This document shows, one piece after another, positions 45,190-55,227 of a stretch of 64,000 nt of DNA (its first letter is position 1; the number at the start of each line of letters is the position of its first letter). The notes beneath the pieces were generated by a model that ran no database searches, had not been told where the DNA came from, and saw only the letters and a program-made list of their open reading frames with translations. Position numbers and translations under genes: made by a program. This DNA comes from Afipia sp. 64-13 (GTDB taxonomy: Bacteria > Pseudomonadota > Alphaproteobacteria > Rhizobiales > Xanthobacteraceae), in contig MKUJ01000007.1 of NCBI GenBank assembly GCA_001897755.1, positions 54,003 to 118,002 on the forward strand, given 5' to 3'.

Positions 45190-45253
45190 CGAGATCAAAG
45201 AGCCTGTGAAGGGCGCGGAGCCCGGAACGATGGGACATCGATCCTCCATTTGT

Positions 45254-45267
45254 TATGTTATAACATA
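45254..45267. promoter_or_regulatory. Putative Zur box
   Basis: TATGTTATAACATA, 14-bp perfect palindrome upstream of the COG0523 gene. Confidence 0.75.
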
Positions 45268-45335
45268 CCTAAATCTGGAGCCAAGGTGTCAAGACGGCCG
45301 AACCGTGCCGCGGAAGCCATGTCGTGGAAAAGCAA

Positions 45336-45357
45336 ACGGCCGCCCGGGGGCGGCCGT
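45336..45357 (-). terminator. Probable terminator downstream of the TonB receptor gene
   Basis: ACGGCCGCCC-GG-GGGCGGCCGT, minus strand followed by TTGCTTTT. Confidence 0.5.
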
Positions 45358-45378
45358 CTGATCTTCGGAGCCGTCGGC

Positions 45379-47751
45379 TCAGTATTTGACGTTGGCGAAG
45401 AGCCGCACGCCGAGGCCGGGCAGCAGCACCTCGTCCTTGGTGTAGGAGACGTGGTTGCGGATGTCCTCGTTGAGCAGATTGTCGCCGACGATGCCGAGGC
45501 GGATTTCCTGCGGTCCCCAGTCGCTCTTGATCAGCTTCGCGGTGTAGCTCAGCTCCGCCTTCAGGCGGTTGTAGCCCGGCGTTGCCGTCTCGATGCCGCC
45601 GATGTCGTTTTGCGCGAAGGCATGCAGCAGGCTGACGCGCGCGAGCCAGTTGGCATCGCGATAAAACAACCCGCCGCCGAGACGCTGCGGCGGAATCCGC
45701 GGCACGTTGGTGCCGTCATCGAAGGTGGCGCGCACGATGTCGTATTGGCCTTCGACGCCGAACTGTCCGGCCCATATCGGCAGGACGTCGTACTGGAACT
45801 GAAACTCGGCGCCTCGGAAGTGCGCGTTGCGCTGCGCATAGATCGCCTGGTTGAGTTCGAGGCCGGGCCCCGCCTGGCACACGCCGTCTTCGCAGGTGTT
45901 GCCTGTCAGGTTGCGGTAGATGAAGCCGTTGAAATGGGTGTCGTATCCGGTGAGTTCGAACCGGAACGGCCCGGTCGCGCGGCGCAGCCCGATCTCGACC
46001 GATTTCGCGGTCTCGATCTTCAGGTTGGGATTGCCGATGTCGAACGTCACCGTGGCGTCGTGGCCGCCGCGCGAGAACAGTTCGGCCGGCTTCGGTGCGC
46101 GCTCGGTATATTGGCCGGTGATGCTGGCGACCAGATCCCACGGCAGGTTCTGGATCAGGCCGACGCTGCCGCTTTTCGGCGTGAAGTTCAGGTGGCGTGC
46201 CGTCGCCGGTCCGATCGCGTTCGGATCGGCGACAAGGTCGAACACGTCCGGAATGAACGCCGGCGTCGTGCCGGACAGATCGACATGCTCGATGCGGCCG
46301 GCGACCTGCGCCTTGGTGAGTTCGCTGAACCTGAACTCGTTGAACGCGTAGCCCGCGACTTTCGTATTTCGGTTCGGGTCCCATAGCCCGTTGAGCGGGC
46401 TGCCGAGGTCGTCGGGACTCGGCGCGGTCAATTCCTGATGCGAGGCCTGCACGCCGAGCGCGGTGGTCAGCGCGGCGAAGCGCAGGTCGAGCGGCATGAA
46501 TTGCACTTCGGCGCGGCCTTCCTGCTCCTTGTTGGTGAAGCGCTGGCGTATCCCGTCGGAGGTCGGATCGGCGGCATCGGCAAGACCGATCTCGCTGTGG
46601 CTGTAGTCGGTGGCACCGATCCAGAACCGGACCGCGTCGATCGCGGCGGAATCCGGCCGGTATTCGCCCTTGCTGGTGAACTTGGTCTGCCTGGCGTCGA
46701 TGCGGGTGCGGTGTTCTTCGCCGTCGATGCCGGGGATGTGATAGAGGCTGTTGTTCTGCGTTACCGCCGCGCCGATGAAGCCGCCGGTGAAGACATACGA
46801 GCCGCCGATCGAGAAGCCGTTCGACTCCGTCGCCGAGTTGGGCTGCTTGCCGTTGAACGGCCGCGTCGGATCGAACCGGTAGGGCGAGTTCGGCACGCTG
46901 TAGTCTTCGGTCTTGCGGGCGAACGCGTCGATGTGGATCGCGAAATTGCCGCCGCCGGCGTCGAGCAGCATCGCGCCCTCGCGGCCGCGATCGACGCTCG
47001 ACAGTGCGCCGCGCGTCTCGAAGCTCATGCAGGGATTCGAGGGGGAAAGCTGCGGCATCTTCACGGCGTAGCCATAGGTCTGCGCCGCGGAGATCGGGCT
47101 GCAGGGCAGGGCTTCCGGAATCCGGTTGTTGCTGGCCGCTACCACGCCGCCGATGGCGGTCGAGCCGTAACGCAGAGTCGCCGGGCCGCGGATGACTTCG
47201 ACCTGGTTGGTGGTGAGCGGATCGATCGGCACGAAATGATCCTCGCCGAGATCGGAGGCGCCGTTGCTGCCGAGCCCGTTCTCGGTGATGCCGACGCGGT
47301 TGACGTCGAGACCGCGGATGATCGGCCGGCTCGAGCCGCCGGGCGCGAAGGACGAGCCGGTGATGCCGGGCTTGTCGTTGAGCAGATCGCCCAGCGTCGT
47401 GGCCGAACTGCGGCGGATTTCCTCGTTCGGCACCACGGTCACCGTGGCGAACTGGTCGGTCACCACCGGCAGTGTGCCTGGAAGGAAGACCGGCTGCGCG
47501 ACAGGCACCGGTGTGGCCGGCGACGGCGCTGGCGTATGGCCGCCGCGCGCGACACGGGAAGGGTGTCGAACGGGCGTGGGGTGTGGCGGCTTGCGCCGGA
47601 CGATCGGGCTGGGCGCCTGTACGGTGAGCGCCGGCAGCACCGTGGAGCCGGACGCCTGCTCCTGCTGGGCGCGGGCAGCGCCGCCGGCACTGAGAACCAA
47701 TGCCGCCGTTGAGCCTGCGGCAAGCAGGGCGCGGAGGGATATCCTGAACAT
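45379..47751 (-). CDS. TonB-dependent receptor, ZnuD-like (putative zinc uptake)
   Basis: Signal peptide; plug TLGDLLNDKPGITGSSFAPGGSSRPIIRGLDVNRVGITENGLGSNGASDLGEDHFVPIDPLTTNQVEVIRGPATLRYGSTAIGG; C-terminal beta-barrel. Confidence 0.88.
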   Translation of the reverse strand: MFRISLRALLAAGSTAALVLSAGGAARAQQEQASGSTVLPALTVQAPSPIVRRKPPHPTPVRHPSRVARGGHTPAPSPATPVPVAQPVFLPGTLPVVTDQFATVTVVPNEEIRRSSATTLGDLLNDKPGITGSSFAPGGSSRPIIRGLDVNRVGITENGLGSNGASDLGEDHFVPIDPLTTNQVEVIRGPATLRYGSTAIGGVVAASNNRIPEALPCSPISAAQTYGYAVKMPQLSPSNPCMSFETRGALSSVDRGREGAMLLDAGGGNFAIHIDAFARKTEDYSVPNSPYRFDPTRPFNGKQPNSATESNGFSIGGSYVFTGGFIGAAVTQNNSLYHIPGIDGEEHRTRIDARQTKFTSKGEYRPDSAAIDAVRFWIGATDYSHSEIGLADAADPTSDGIRQRFTNKEQEGRAEVQFMPLDLRFAALTTALGVQASHQELTAPSPDDLGSPLNGLWDPNRNTKVAGYAFNEFRFSELTKAQVAGRIEHVDLSGTTPAFIPDVFDLVADPNAIGPATARHLNFTPKSGSVGLIQNLPWDLVASITGQYTERAPKPAELFSRGGHDATVTFDIGNPNLKIETAKSVEIGLRRATGPFRFELTGYDTHFNGFIYRNLTGNTCEDGVCQAGPGLELNQAIYAQRNAHFRGAEFQFQYDVLPIWAGQFGVEGQYDIVRATFDDGTNVPRIPPQRLGGGLFYRDANWLARVSLLHAFAQNDIGGIETATPGYNRLKAELSYTAKLIKSDWGPQEIRLGIVGDNLLNEDIRNHVSYTKDEVLLPGLGVRLFANVKY

Positions 47752-47878
47752 GTATTTCGATCCTGATGCCGCATCCGGCTGCTGCGTTCATGACCGGCAG
47801 CACGGGCGGCGTGACTGATGACAAGGGATCGGCGATCGGCCGCATGCGGCGATCGTCGCGGTCGAATGGCAGCAGGGA

Positions 47879-48232
47879 TCAGGAGCGGGGAGGGGCGCGG
47901 GAGCGGAAGGCGGCGTGGCGTGGTTGCGTGACGGCGGCGTCGAACGTCGCGGTCAGCCGCGTGGTATGGAAAGAGGCAGGAAGCGGCAGCAGCGGCGGGG
48001 TGGCATCGACCAGCGCGTTCGCCATCGCAACGGTGGCGCAGATCGCGCAGATGTCCTTGCCGGCGTCGTGGTTATGATCGCTGTCCGGGGCGGTGGTTGA
48101 AGAGCTCTGCGAGACGGCGGAGGCCGGCGCTGCATGGGCATGGACGTGGCCGAACGACAGGCCGAACTGCATGGCCAGCGCAAACAGCGCCAGCAGAGAC
48201 AGCTTCCGTGCCTGTGACCTGATCCAGTGCAT
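47879..48232 (-). CDS. DUF2946-type small exported His/Cys protein
   Basis: N-terminal hydrophobic segment, HVHAHAAP, DSDHNHDAGKDICAICATVAMANAL. Confidence 0.7.
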   Translation of the reverse strand: MHWIRSQARKLSLLALFALAMQFGLSFGHVHAHAAPASAVSQSSSTTAPDSDHNHDAGKDICAICATVAMANALVDATPPLLPLPASFHTTRLTATFDAAVTQPRHAAFRSRAPPRS

Positions 48233-48272
48233 CGCCCGCGAAATCCCCCATCCGGCCGGGGCCTGCCCGTTC

Positions 48273-48293
48273 AGATGTTATAATATAACATCT
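48273..48293. promoter_or_regulatory. Putative Zur box
   Basis: AGATGTTATAATATAACATCT, 21-bp perfect palindrome about 40 bp upstream of the DUF2946 gene. Confidence 0.82.
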
Positions 48294-48361
48294 AGGATAG
48301 CCGGTATGTCAACTAAGCTGGAAGGGAGGCCGCCCGCCGCTCCACCGCATCGTAGGTGGGG

Positions 48362-50428
48362 CTATCGCGCCTCGCGCAGCCAGGTCGTGGCGAAGGCGCC
48401 GAGCAGCAGCAGCAGCCCGATCAGTCCCGCGAACATCGGCCAAGCGCCGATGCCGCGCACCACGCTGGCGTCGCGCATCTTCACGCCGAGCCAGCCATCG
48501 CCATGAAAGGCGGTGGCGGAGCGTACCGGCAGGATGCGCGGCAAATCGACCTGTCCGTTTTCGGCGATGCGCCTTGTGTCGCCGCCGCTCGCCTGCGTCA
48601 ACGGCTTCAAAGTCTCGGTGGTCGAGGTAACCTCGGAGAATTCCTTCGGGTTGATCGGGCCGACATTGATCAGCGCCTTGAGCTCGCCGTCGCTTGCCTG
48701 CCACAGCCCGAGCTCGTCGGCCGCGGTGGAGGCGCGCCACAGGCCCGGCTCGGTCTGCGCCAGCGTGAGCTGCCGCTTCGCGCCGGATGGCGAGGTCACG
48801 GTGACCGGCGCGACGCTGTCGGCCATGGTCTGGCGCACGGCGACCAGATCGCGGCCCTGCACCTGCAGCCGCAACGCTTCCTCGTCCAGTTCGGGCTGTT
48901 TCATCAACCAGTGCGACAGCCGCCGCAGCAGGTCGACGTGCGGCCCGCCGCCTTCATAGCCGCGTGCCCACAGCCAGATGTGATCCGACAGCAGCAGCGC
49001 GACGCGGCCCTCGCCCTGGCGCGAGAGCAGCAGCAGCGGCTTGTTGTCCGCGCCTTCCATCACCGCGGGGGCAGTGGGGTTGCGGGTATCGACCTGACGG
49101 AAGAACCGGCTCCAGTGCGGCGGTTCGCTGGCGGAGCCTTCGAGGCCGCGCGTCACCGGATGGCGCTTGCCGAGTTCGGTCAGCCGTGCGGTGAAGGCTT
49201 TCTCGGTGACGCCGACCGGCTCGGCCGGCAGCACGTTGTCGAGCGGCGTGCGCCAGATGCTGGTCGGGCCGGCATAATCCGGCCCCGCCGACACCAGCAC
49301 CGCGCCGCCATTGCGCACATAGCGCGCGATGTTCTCGAAATAGGAGGTCGGCAGCACGCCCTGCCGGGCGTAACGGTCGAAGATGATGAGCTGGAATTCG
49401 TTGATCTTCTGCTGGAACAGTTCGCGGGTCGGAAATGCGATCAGCGACAGTTCGTTGATCGGCGTGCCATCCTGTTTCTCCGGCGGACGCAGGATGGTGA
49501 AGTGCACCAGATCGACGCTGGCGTCGGCCTTGAGCAGGTTGCGCCAGGTGCGCTCGCCGGAATGCGGCTCGCCCGACACCAGCAGCACGCGCAGCTTGTC
49601 GCGCACGCCGTCGATCGAGACCACCGCGCGGTTGTTGACCGGCGTGAGCTCGCCTTCCAGCGGCGAGGCCTCGATCTCGATGATGTTCTGCCCGGCATGC
49701 GGAATCTCGAAGGTCGCGCTGGCGCTCTGGCCGCTGGTGAGCATGCGCTCGCTCAGCACCTCGCCGTCGCGCCGCAGGGTGACGCGCGCGCTCTGTCCGG
49801 TGACGCCCTGATCGTCGAGACGATAGGTGACGGTCTGCGTCTGGCCGACAATGCCGAAGCGTGGCGCGGCGACGATGGCGACGCGGCGGTCGCGCTCGTC
49901 CTTGCGGCCGGTGATCAGCGCATGCACCGGCGCGTTGATGCCGATGGCGGCGGCGCTCGCCGGAATATCGTGCACGCGCCCATCGGTGATCAGGAAGGCG
50001 CCGCCCACCCGGTCGGTCGGCACGTCGGACAGCGTCGATGACAGCGCGGTGAAAAGTCTGGTGCCGTCGGTCTCGCCGTCGGCCTGTCCGGCTTCCACGA
50101 CGCGCACGTCGAGACCTTTGATTTCCTTCAGTCGCGTCACCAAAGCCTCGCGCGCGGCCTCGGTTTCCCTGGCGCGGTCGCCGAAATTCTGGCTCGGACT
50201 TTTGTCGACCACCACGGCCACCACCGACGACAGCGGTTCGCGCTCCTCGCTGGTGAAGGACGGGTTGGCCAGCGCGAGCAGGATCAGCGCCAGCGCCGCC
50301 ACGCGCACCGCCGCGCCGCGCGCCCGCGCCACCAGCAGCAAGGCGGCGATGACGATGATCGCGGCAATACCGACCCAGAGCACGACGTTAGGAACGAGAG
50401 GCGCGAAGGCGATGCCGTAGTTCATCAT
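48362..50428 (-). CDS. Membrane protein with glutamine amidotransferase-like/VWA-like region (MoxR-linked)
   Basis: N-terminal TM segments, VAVVVDKSPSQNFGDRARET, C-terminal TM; last gene of the MoxR/DUF58/DUF4159 cluster. Confidence 0.75.
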   Translation of the reverse strand: MMNYGIAFAPLVPNVVLWVGIAAIIVIAALLLVARARGAAVRVAALALILLALANPSFTSEEREPLSSVVAVVVDKSPSQNFGDRARETEAAREALVTRLKEIKGLDVRVVEAGQADGETDGTRLFTALSSTLSDVPTDRVGGAFLITDGRVHDIPASAAAIGINAPVHALITGRKDERDRRVAIVAAPRFGIVGQTQTVTYRLDDQGVTGQSARVTLRRDGEVLSERMLTSGQSASATFEIPHAGQNIIEIEASPLEGELTPVNNRAVVSIDGVRDKLRVLLVSGEPHSGERTWRNLLKADASVDLVHFTILRPPEKQDGTPINELSLIAFPTRELFQQKINEFQLIIFDRYARQGVLPTSYFENIARYVRNGGAVLVSAGPDYAGPTSIWRTPLDNVLPAEPVGVTEKAFTARLTELGKRHPVTRGLEGSASEPPHWSRFFRQVDTRNPTAPAVMEGADNKPLLLLSRQGEGRVALLLSDHIWLWARGYEGGGPHVDLLRRLSHWLMKQPELDEEALRLQVQGRDLVAVRQTMADSVAPVTVTSPSGAKRQLTLAQTEPGLWRASTAADELGLWQASDGELKALINVGPINPKEFSEVTSTTETLKPLTQASGGDTRRIAENGQVDLPRILPVRSATAFHGDGWLGVKMRDASVVRGIGAWPMFAGLIGLLLLLGAFATTWLREAR

Positions 50429-50429
50429 G

Positions 50430-53291
50430 CTACTGCCCCAGCCGTTCGATCAGCGCCGGCGCGTGAACCTGATCGGCCTTGTAGTTGCCGGTCAGCGTGT
50501 ACATCACGATGTTGACGCCGGCACGGAAGGCGAATTCGCGCTGGCGTGGCTCGCCGGGCGTCAGCGGCAGCATCGGCTGGCCGTCCGGCCGCATCGCCCA
50601 GGCGCCGGCGAGATCGTTCGAGGTGATGATGATCGGCGACACGCCGTCGCCGCCGCGCGCGGGGCGATCGGTTTCGTCGGCGTCTTCCTCGCCGCGCGGC
50701 AGCGCCTCGACCCAGGTCCGCCCGGAATTGAAGCGCCCCGGAAAGTCGCGCAGCAGGTAGAACGTTTTGGTCAGCACATGTTCGCGCGGCACCGGCTCGA
50801 GTTCGGGGATGTCGAGCGAGCCGAGAATCTCGCGCAGCGTCAGCATGCCCGGAGTCTGCGATTCACCATTCGCGCCGGGCGGCGCATCGATCGCGTCGCG
50901 GGTGTCGAACAGCACCGTGCCGCCCTGTTTCATGTAGGCGTCGAGCTTGTTGATGGCGTCCTGCGACGGCTTCGGCGCACCTGCAATCACCGGCCAGTAG
51001 ATCAGCGGGAAGAACGCAAGCTCGTCGCGCGCCGGATCGATGCCGATCGGATCGCCCGCCTCCAGTGCGGTGCGTTGGGCGAGGAACAGCGTCAGCCCGG
51101 AGATGCCGGCCTTGACGACGGAATCGACATCCTCGTTGCCGGTGACGACGTAGGCGATGCGGGTCTGCGATGTGGCCTTGATCGCGAAGTCGTCGTTTGA
51201 CGGATCAGGCGCGGTGCGCTGCGTCTGTGCGGGCGGCTGCTTCGCGGGGGTCTGAGCCTTCGAGGCAACCGGCGCGAAGGCCGTCAGCGCGATGGCGATC
51301 AGGATGATGGCAGGCGCCGCGCGCCGCCGTAGCAAGGCGGCAAGACCGCCGCCGAGAATCGCGACGATGATGGCATCGAGCAGGAACAGCGCCAGCGCCG
51401 CCGACAACAGCAGCCCGCGCAGGTCGCGCGGCTCGGCATTGGCGTAGCTGGTGCGGCGCGCGTTCAGCGTCGCGGTGTCGAGCGGGGCGAGGCGATCCGC
51501 GCTCGCCAGCGCGTTGACGGCAACCGGCCCATCCGCCGGTCCGTAGAAGCCGGGCGGGTGGTCGGCCGTGGCGCGGTCACCGTAATTCGCGAGGATCGGC
51601 CGCGCGTTCGCGGGGGGCGGGCCGAATGCGCCGAAGCCGTCGAGCGTGCGCAGCGGCGCGACGGTCTCGGTGCCGGTGTCAACGGCAGCGCCCGCGCCGG
51701 GCGTCGCGGTGGTGCCCGACATATCGACCAGCCGCCGCAGCATTTCGACGAAGCTGCCGGACATCGGCAGATCCGACCAGCGCATGTCGGCGCTGATGTG
51801 GAACAGTGCGAGCACACCCTTGTCGCGCCGCTCGCCGGTGACCAGCGGCGTGCCGTCCACCAGCGAGGCCCAGCTTCGCGTCGCCAGCGCCGGATTGGGT
51901 TCGGCGAGCACCTGCCGGCTCACGGTGACGTCGCCCGGCACCGCAAGTCCGGTAAACGGGCCGTCCGGCGAGAACGCGGCCAGATGCTGCGGTTTCTCCC
52001 AGGTGAGACTGCCGCCGAGGCTGCGGCCACCGCGTCTGAGTTTGACCGGCACGAGGTCGTCCTCGCCGGCGGCAAGACGCGGGCCGGCGAAGCGCACCAG
52101 CACGCCGCCTTGCGCGATCCAGTCATTGAGGCGGTCGCGCAGTTCCGGCGACAGCGTGCCGACGTCGGCCAGCACGATCATCGGCAGCTTCTGATCAAGG
52201 AATTGCCCGATCGCGACCGCGGGCGCGCCCCGCTCGCCGAGCCGTACGTCGGCGAACGGCGCCAGCGCGCGCGTCAGATAGAAGGTCGAAGCCAGCAGCG
52301 GCTGCGCGGTATCGGTGGTGGCGCCGCTGACAATGCCGATGGCGCGGCGGCGCCAGCGCTTGTCGAGCAGTTGCACCGCGCCGGCCGAACGCTCGCCCGC
52401 GATTTCGAGGCGCGCGATGTCGTTGCGCAATTCCACCGGCAGATCGAAACTCGCTTCGGTCTCGCGATCCTGCGCGCCGAAAGCAAAACGGGTCTCGCCG
52501 ATCGGCGCGCCTTTCTGGTCGAGCGCGCGGACGAGGCCGATATCGGCGCTGCCGCCGGTTGCGGCGCGCAGCACCTTCACCGTCATTTTCGCGGCGGCGT
52601 TTTCCGCCGCGGCGAGCGCATGCGCTGGCGGCGTGCCGCCTTCGACAAGGGTGAGCGGACGATCCGCAATCGTCTTGGTCAGCGCCGCGGTGAATTCGCT
52701 GCCGCGTCCGGTGTCGACGCCATCGGTCAGCCAGACGATGTCGGCATTGCCGGTGGCGGCCAGAAAACGCGCCAGCGCCGGCAGCGTCTCGATCCGCTCC
52801 ACCGCATAGGGTTTCGGCGCAAGCTGGCGCAATGCGACGCGCGCGGTGCCGGCCGGCAGCAAGCTGATGTCGCGGGTCGGATCCGACAGCGGCACCAGCG
52901 CAACGGGCCGGCGGTCGGCGTCGGCGTTCGAGATCAGTTCGTCGGCGGTCTGGATGCGCGTCTCCCAGCTTGCGGCGGCGCTCCAGCCATCGTCGATCAG
53001 CAGCACCAGCGGCGCGGTCGAGCGGCCGGCGCCCTGGTTCGGATTCCAGATCGGCCCGGCGGCGGCGAGGATCACCAGCGCGGCGGCGAGCAGGCGGATC
53101 GCGGTCAGCCACCACGGCGTTTGCGCCGGCGTCTCTTCCTTGGGCGCGATATCGAACAGAAGCCGCGTCGGCGGAAAATCGATCCGCTTGGGGCGCGGCG
53201 GGATCACGCGCAGCAGCCACCACAGCGCCGGCAGGCTGAGCAGGCCGGCGAGCAGCCACGGTTCGAGGAAGGAGAGCGGCAGTCCCATCAT
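50430..53291 (-). CDS. DUF4159 domain-containing membrane protein with BatA-like N-terminus
   Basis: LSFLEPWLLAGLLSLPALWWLLRVIPPRPKRIDFPPTRLLFDI; C-terminal DUF4159-like RIAYVVTGNEDVDSVVKAGISGLTLFLAQRTALEAGDPIGIDPARDELAFFPLIYWPV. Confidence 0.85.
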   Translation of the reverse strand: MMGLPLSFLEPWLLAGLLSLPALWWLLRVIPPRPKRIDFPPTRLLFDIAPKEETPAQTPWWLTAIRLLAAALVILAAAGPIWNPNQGAGRSTAPLVLLIDDGWSAAASWETRIQTADELISNADADRRPVALVPLSDPTRDISLLPAGTARVALRQLAPKPYAVERIETLPALARFLAATGNADIVWLTDGVDTGRGSEFTAALTKTIADRPLTLVEGGTPPAHALAAAENAAAKMTVKVLRAATGGSADIGLVRALDQKGAPIGETRFAFGAQDRETEASFDLPVELRNDIARLEIAGERSAGAVQLLDKRWRRRAIGIVSGATTDTAQPLLASTFYLTRALAPFADVRLGERGAPAVAIGQFLDQKLPMIVLADVGTLSPELRDRLNDWIAQGGVLVRFAGPRLAAGEDDLVPVKLRRGGRSLGGSLTWEKPQHLAAFSPDGPFTGLAVPGDVTVSRQVLAEPNPALATRSWASLVDGTPLVTGERRDKGVLALFHISADMRWSDLPMSGSFVEMLRRLVDMSGTTATPGAGAAVDTGTETVAPLRTLDGFGAFGPPPANARPILANYGDRATADHPPGFYGPADGPVAVNALASADRLAPLDTATLNARRTSYANAEPRDLRGLLLSAALALFLLDAIIVAILGGGLAALLRRRAAPAIILIAIALTAFAPVASKAQTPAKQPPAQTQRTAPDPSNDDFAIKATSQTRIAYVVTGNEDVDSVVKAGISGLTLFLAQRTALEAGDPIGIDPARDELAFFPLIYWPVIAGAPKPSQDAINKLDAYMKQGGTVLFDTRDAIDAPPGANGESQTPGMLTLREILGSLDIPELEPVPREHVLTKTFYLLRDFPGRFNSGRTWVEALPRGEEDADETDRPARGGDGVSPIIITSNDLAGAWAMRPDGQPMLPLTPGEPRQREFAFRAGVNIVMYTLTGNYKADQVHAPALIERLGQ

Positions 53292-54226
53292 GCGCCGCGC
53301 TCCGCAACGATGCGGCCCGCGCCTTTCGCGACCGCCATGCCGCCATGCAGGAACAGCAGCACTTCGGCGGCCGAGCGGTCGGTGCGATGGGTCGAGAACA
53401 GCCAGCCGAGCTTGCCGGCGTCCTCGCGGATCGCATCGCGATGCGCAGCGACGCGCGCAACGTAATCCTTCGCCCAGGTCTCGGCGCGGCCGGCGGTGAT
53501 GGTGCCGCCGCCCTCGGGCTCGATGAATTCGATCCGCCCGGCATAGGGAAAGCTCTCCTCCGCCGGATCGACCACCTGCAGCAGGATGCCATGCGCGCCC
53601 GATGCGGACAGGCCCGCCAGCATGTGGCCGATCTCCGCGACCGGAGACCAGAAGTCGGACACCACGACGATCTCGGACAAAGGCGAGGGCACGAAATGTG
53701 GTGGCAGGCTGGCGCGGGTCGCATGATCGTGCAGGATCGCCTGCGCCATTTTATCGACGATGCCGCGGCTGGCGCTCGGCGCCATCAGACCGGGAATGCC
53801 GACGCGCTCGCCACCGGCGACGAGCAGTTCGGCCAGCGCGAAGGTGACGACCAGTGCGCGCTCCAGCTTGCTGTCGCGCGCGGCCCTGGAGGCGAACGCC
53901 ATCGACGGCGAGCGGTCGGGCCACAGCCACACGGTGTGCGCGGCCTCCCATTCGCGCTCGCGCACATAGAGATGGTCGTCGCGTGCCGAGCGTCGCCAGT
54001 CGACATTCTGCGCGGCTTCGCCGGAGACGAACCGCCGATACTGCCAGAAATTCTCGCCGGTGCCGGCGCGGCGGCGGCCGTGCAGGCCGTGGATCACGTT
54101 GGCGGCGATGCGGCGGGCCTCCAGCACAAGACGCGGCAATGCGGCGGCGAGCGAGCGGCTTTCGCCATCGGCGCGCCGAACCGCTTCGATTTCCTGCATT
54201 GCCGGCTTGCGTGCGTCCGCCATCAA
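53288..54226 (-). CDS. DUF58 domain-containing protein
   Basis: GRRRAGTGENFWQYRRFVSGEAAQNVDWRRSARDDHLYVREREWE. Confidence 0.9.
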   Translation of the reverse strand: MMADARKPAMQEIEAVRRADGESRSLAAALPRLVLEARRIAANVIHGLHGRRRAGTGENFWQYRRFVSGEAAQNVDWRRSARDDHLYVREREWEAAHTVWLWPDRSPSMAFASRAARDSKLERALVVTFALAELLVAGGERVGIPGLMAPSASRGIVDKMAQAILHDHATRASLPPHFVPSPLSEIVVVSDFWSPVAEIGHMLAGLSASGAHGILLQVVDPAEESFPYAGRIEFIEPEGGGTITAGRAETWAKDYVARVAAHRDAIREDAGKLGWLFSTHRTDRSAAEVLLFLHGGMAVAKGAGRIVAERGA

Positions 54227-55227
54227 CCGATCCGGGTCTTGAGCTGCCTGATCACGTCGCTCACGGTCTGGCCTTCGGCGCGCGCGGCGAAGGTCAGCGC
54301 CATGCGGTGCTTCAGCACAGGTTCGGCAAGTTCGAGCACGTCATCGATCGAGGGTGCGAGGCGGCCGTCGAGCAGCGCGCGGGCGCGCACCGCCAGCATC
54401 AAGGCCTGGCTGGCGCGGGGGCCCGGACCCCATGCGATCGTCTTCTTGATTTCGGCGCTGCTCTCGCCGGGGCGCGCGGAGCGCACCAGCGAGAGGATGG
54501 CTTCGACCACGGAATCGCCGACCGGCAGGCGCCGCACCAGCCGCTGCGCGGTGAGCAGCGTCTCTGCGTTCATCGCCGGTTTCGCCACGCTCTGTTCGGC
54601 GCCGGTGGTGTCGAACAGAATTTTGCGCTCGGCCTCCCGGTCGGGATATTCGACATCGATCTCCATCAGGAAGCGGTCGAGCTGCGCTTCGGGCAGCGGA
54701 TAGGTGCCTTCCTGCTCCAGCGGATTCTGCGTCGCCAGCACATGGAAGGGCTTGGGCAGATCGTGCCGCGCGCCGGCGACGGTGATGTGCTGCTCCTGCA
54801 TCGCCTGCAGCAGCGCCGATTGCGTACGCGGCGAGGCGCGGTTGATCTCGTCGGCCATCAGAAGCTGCGCAAACACGGGACCGGCGATGAAACGGAACGA
54901 GCGTTTGCCGCTGGTGCTCTCGTCCAGCACTTCGGCGCCGAGAATATCGGACGGCATCAGGTCGGGGGTGAACTGCACGCGCTTGGCATCTAAGCCGAGC
55001 GTGATGCCGAGCGTCTCCACCAGCTTGGTCTTGGCAAGACCTGGTACGCCGATCAGCAGCGCATGGCCGCCGGACAGGATCGTCACCAGCGCGTTGTCGA
55101 CCACGCGCTCCTGGCCGAAAATGATGGTCGAGACCGCCTGCCGCGCGGCGCGGATATCGCCGGCGAGTTGTTCGGCGGAGCGGACGATCACGTCCTCCAG
55201 TTTCTCGACGCCTTCTGTGCCTGTCAT
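54223..55227 (-). CDS. MoxR-family AAA+ ATPase
   Basis: LLIGVPGLAKTKLVETLG (Walker A), ADEINRASPRTQSALLQAMQEQHITVAG, ATQNPLEQEGTYPLPEAQLDRFLMEI; ORF track extends to 55287. Confidence 0.93.
   Translation of the reverse strand: MTGTEGVEKLEDVIVRSAEQLAGDIRAARQAVSTIIFGQERVVDNALVTILSGGHALLIGVPGLAKTKLVETLGITLGLDAKRVQFTPDLMPSDILGAEVLDESTSGKRSFRFIAGPVFAQLLMADEINRASPRTQSALLQAMQEQHITVAGARHDLPKPFHVLATQNPLEQEGTYPLPEAQLDRFLMEIDVEYPDREAERKILFDTTGAEQSVAKPAMNAETLLTAQRLVRRLPVGDSVVEAILSLVRSARPGESSAEIKKTIAWGPGPRASQALMLAVRARALLDGRLAPSIDDVLELAEPVLKHRMALTFAARAEGQTVSDVIRQLKTRIG

Noticed and set aside
51558-53465. 635-aa plus-strand ORF (also 48356-50041)
   Set aside because: Antisense to the DUF4159 and amidotransferase-like genes; Arg/Gln-rich shadow ORFs
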